Shown: in pieces, positions 61,983 through 64,000 of the stretch
How positions within the stretch are numbered: the first letter of the stretch is position 1
Layout: each line of letters begins with the position of its first letter
From: Asaccharospora irregularis DSM 2635
GTDB lineage: Bacteria; Bacillota; Clostridia; Peptostreptococcales; Peptostreptococcaceae
Assembly (NCBI RefSeq): GCF_900129815.1
Contig: NZ_FQWX01000003.1
Span: forward strand, 62,001-126,000
DNA length: 64,000 nt
Direction of reading: 5' to 3'
Notes under the pieces: generated by a model
Told to the model about the DNA's origin: nothing
Database searches by the model: none
What the model saw: the letters and a program-made list of their open reading frames with translations, nothing else
Translations under genes and position numbers: made by a program

Positions 61983-63285
61983 TTAAATCATCCTCATCTA
62001 TATCTTTTATAATTGAGTATTCTTTTTCTATTTCATAAATTTCTTCATTAGAAGGTACTATATAATTTTTATCTTTTATTGAAGATATACCTGAAGCTTC
62101 TTTATATAAATCAAGGTAATTAAACATCATATCTAGTTTATCCTCTATATCCTTTGATGCATTTGATATTATATTACTAAGATTGTTTAAGTCTTCTTCT
62201 AGGCTTATCTTTCTGTCGTAAATATCTCTTTGGTTATCTATTATATTATCCTCTCTATCCACTAGCTTTAATAGTAAATCCTGTGCACTTCTTTCATATA
62301 ATCCAAAAGTTGCACTTAGATTTCTCATATATTCACTAACTCTATATTGATTTTCTGTTAAATCATAGATTGATTTTGCAGACTCTTTTATATCGAGAAG
62401 AATTTCCTTATTTATATCCTCTTGCTTATCGTAATTCTCAAATAATCTATTAAATTTTATATTTAAAATATTGAATTGTTTATCTAGCTTTCTTATATTT
62501 TGATCAAATGTTTTAATAGAGTTTTGAGATCCTTCTAGTAATCCCTTTAAAACTTCTATTCCACCTATAAATTCCTCGTTAAATTCAGTTAAATCCTTAG
62601 ATATTTTATCAAATCTTTCTATAGCTTCAATAGATTTACTTATCTGTTTTATAGTATTTTTCACTTCTTCTATTTTTGAATCAACACGTTCTGATTTAAC
62701 ATGTGTGACATCTGAAGTTATTAAATTTTCAAGTTTTAGCATAATTTGTACCATTACATGCTCGCAATTATTAATTTTTGTTGAGAAATTTATTATCATT
62801 GAACAAATTATACCAAATATACTAGTCGTGAATGCAGTTTGCATACTACTTATTGTACTTGGTAGAGAGTCTATAATATTTTTAGTATCTACATTTAAGA
62901 GCATCATAGAAAGTCCTACAAATGTACCTAACACCCCTAATAATATACATGTTGAAGATGATCCTTTTATACTTCTTATTTCCTCTATCATAGGCTTATT
63001 TTTATGTCTAAAATCTGAAGCCACCTCTTCAATAAAGGAAGTCATATTAATTTCTAAGTAAGGATTTTCCTGTTGATATACACTGTACTTACTTTTAGCG
63101 TTTATGTATAGTTTGCTATTTTTGTAATTGCTATTTAACTCTATTAACTCGGTATTTATGAAATTGTATAAATTTCTATTTTCTAAAATTCTTACCAACA
63201 TATATAGAGTTATCGCAATTAAAAATATTACTGTTATGGAGTTTGTAAATATTGAACTAATTAAATTAGAACTTATATTACTCAT
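61975..63285 (-). CDS. MotA/TolQ/ZorA-like motor protein with long coiled tail
   Basis: A 436-residue protein. TM1 is about 14-33, TM2 about 111-131 with the family motif GVLGTFVGLSMML, and TM3 about 150-167 with TAFTTSIFGIICSMI. The last 265 residues are charged and helical with heptads (SKSIEAIERFDKISKDLTEFNEEF, YDRKISLEEDLNNLSNII), a long cytoplasmic tail. This layout, TolQ-like channel plus tail, is that of ZorA of Zorya rather than of flagellar MotA. The start at 63285 has AGGGTGATGATA before the ATG. The MotB-like gene follows with an 8-base overlap. No ZorC, ZorD or ZorE is visible. Confidence 0.87.
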   Translation of the reverse strand: MSNISSNLISSIFTNSITVIFLIAITLYMLVRILENRNLYNFINTELIELNSNYKNSKLYINAKSKYSVYQQENPYLEINMTSFIEEVASDFRHKNKPMIEEIRSIKGSSSTCILLGVLGTFVGLSMMLLNVDTKNIIDSLPSTISSMQTAFTTSIFGIICSMIINFSTKINNCEHVMVQIMLKLENLITSDVTHVKSERVDSKIEEVKNTIKQISKSIEAIERFDKISKDLTEFNEEFIGGIEVLKGLLEGSQNSIKTFDQNIRKLDKQFNILNIKFNRLFENYDKQEDINKEILLDIKESAKSIYDLTENQYRVSEYMRNLSATFGLYERSAQDLLLKLVDREDNIIDNQRDIYDRKISLEEDLNNLSNIISNASKDIEDKLDMMFNYLDLYKEASGISSIKDKNYIVPSNEEIYEIEKEYSIIKDIDEDDLND

Positions 63286-63352
63286 TATCATCACCCTGCC
63301 TTATAATTTATTTATCAATAAATTTATATGTACTAGTTGCTAATAAAATACA

Positions 63353-63391
63353 AAATAAAAGTAGCCTAGTTAAATTTAACAGGCTACTTTA
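63353..63391 (-). terminator. Rho-independent terminator (minus strand)
   Basis: Minus-strand AAAGTAGCCT / AGGCTACTTT with a loop of about 13 bases is followed by TATTTT. It ends the RsiV-like gene before the motor genes, so those are a separate transcription unit. Confidence 0.85.
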
Positions 63392-63394
63392 CTT

Positions 63395-64000
63395 TTATTT
63401 TATAGTAATTTCCATATAATCACCAAGTGCATGTTGTATAGGAATTATAAGAGTTAAAGAATTTTTATCTCTATAACTAAATACTTCAGGATATACAAAC
63501 TCTCCATTATTGTTAGAAAAATCGGCTTTTAATAATGAATCTTTTATCCATGCTTCATCCTTTTGTTTTATATAATCCTTTTGTACCTTAGCTAAGTTTT
63601 TATCCTTTGTTTTTAATTCGTACTTATCATCACTTAGTAATACTTGAGTAACTATATCTACATCCTCATAGTCTTTAAGTCTTATTTTAGACTCTTTTTC
63701 TAAGTCTATATTAGTTGTACAAGCAAAGCTAGTCGGATATGCATTGTTTGAATTATTATAATATCCCTTATACAGTATAGATATCATGTTATCATTTAGA
63801 AGTTTTATTTCATAATTAACTTCTAATGTAAAATCTTTAGAATCAGAAGTATAGTGTTTCTTTATATTAGATATGTCATCTTTTATTATAGTGTTTATCT
63901 TTTTACTTTTATCTTTATTATCCTTTAACTCTATTTGAGGATACTTTATTAATATGTCATCCATTTCGTATACCACTTCTTTTACACTCTTATCACTACT
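63395..64000 (-). CDS. RsiV/DUF3298-like extracellular protein, 5' end cut by window edge
   Basis: The open frame continues to the last base of the window, so the N terminus lies outside. At least 201 residues are visible. IKYPQIELKDNKDKSKKINTIIKDDI, FTLEVNYEIKLLNDNMISILYKGYYNNSNNAYPTSFACTTNIDL and FVYPEVFSYRDKNSLTLIIPIQHALGDYMEI match the DUF4163/DUF3298 fold of RsiV and PdaC-like proteins. Some anchor anti-sigma factors or bind lysozyme; without the N terminus this cannot be judged. It ends at the terminator at 63353-63391. Confidence 0.75.
   Translation of the reverse strand, partial: SSDKSVKEVVYEMDDILIKYPQIELKDNKDKSKKINTIIKDDISNIKKHYTSDSKDFTLEVNYEIKLLNDNMISILYKGYYNNSNNAYPTSFACTTNIDLEKESKIRLKDYEDVDIVTQVLLSDDKYELKTKDKNLAKVQKDYIKQKDEAWIKDSLLKADFSNNNGEFVYPEVFSYRDKNSLTLIIPIQHALGDYMEITIK

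Noticed and set aside
61359-63285. Canonical Zorya system
   Set aside because: Only the motor pair is present. No ZorC, ZorD helicase-nuclease or ZorE was found on either side within the window, so the full system is not claimed.
1-64000. tRNA, rRNA or CRISPR loci
   Set aside because: No cloverleaf-type sequence with CCA-less 3' ends, no rRNA-like conserved blocks and no regularly spaced repeats were seen.

Overview
The window is a low-GC, AT-rich chromosomal segment from a Gram-positive, spore-forming anaerobe. The evidence is strong AGGAGG-type ribosome binding sites with several TTG starts, U-tract hairpin terminators, a SpoVS gene, LexA boxes of the Firmicute type, a FapR-like operator and a lysine riboswitch. 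Gene content and order (accBCDA, then spoVS, a tyrosine recombinase and lexA; a glutaminyl-tRNA synthetase; a HesB-like protein) point to Peptostreptococcaceae, relatives of Clostridioides. I infer the family from memory and cannot name the species. No rRNA, tRNA, CRISPR array or insertion sequence was seen.

Layout. 1-10 kb: small or uncharacterised genes (a membrane protein, a zinc-finger protein, a GIY-YIG protein, a LUD-domain protein, a lipid kinase, two membrane-anchored proteins, a papain-like hydrolase) with glnS on the minus strand. A free-standing promoter, palindrome and terminator lie at 2258-2388. 10-18 kb: an RND efflux pump with its adaptor (minus), then a lysine riboswitch controlling lysC-lysA, and a lipoprotein. 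18-31 kb: an AI-2E family exporter (minus), a pseudouridine synthase with an MnmM-like methyltransferase, an RpiR regulator with a CodY-like box, a secreted protein, a five-gene oligopeptide ABC transporter (oppABCDF order) and clpB. 31-38 kb: a YitT protein and an omega-amidase (minus), then a tight plus-strand run of phosphatase, flavoprotein, cmk, plsC and ispH, and a metal-transporter-like gene. 38-49 kb: MATE pump, YeiH/LysR divergent pair, amino-acid permease, MFS exporter, an orphan phage-type integrase, an acetyltransferase, a second YitT and a HesB-like protein. 49-59 kb: trmB, four small or unknown genes, the accBCDA operon, spoVS, a long AT-rich gap, a XerC/D-like recombinase and lexA. 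59-64 kb (minus): deoD, a ComEC-like secreted metallo-beta-lactamase lipoprotein, a ZorAB/MotAB-like motor pair and a gene cut by the window edge.

How the parts work together. Several regulatory circuits can be read directly: lysine feedback on lysC-lysA by transcription attenuation; FapR-type control of malonyl-CoA synthesis; LexA autoregulation; probable CodY control of peptide and amino-acid uptake; and an internal terminator that separates the abundant peptide-binding protein from its membrane components. Most of the window is ordinary housekeeping. The least explained parts are the ZorA/ZorB-like pair without recognisable Zorya effectors, a hairpin that buries the ribosome binding site of the gene at 51567, the candidate small RNA at 2258-2388, and the long non-coding stretch at 56498-57140.
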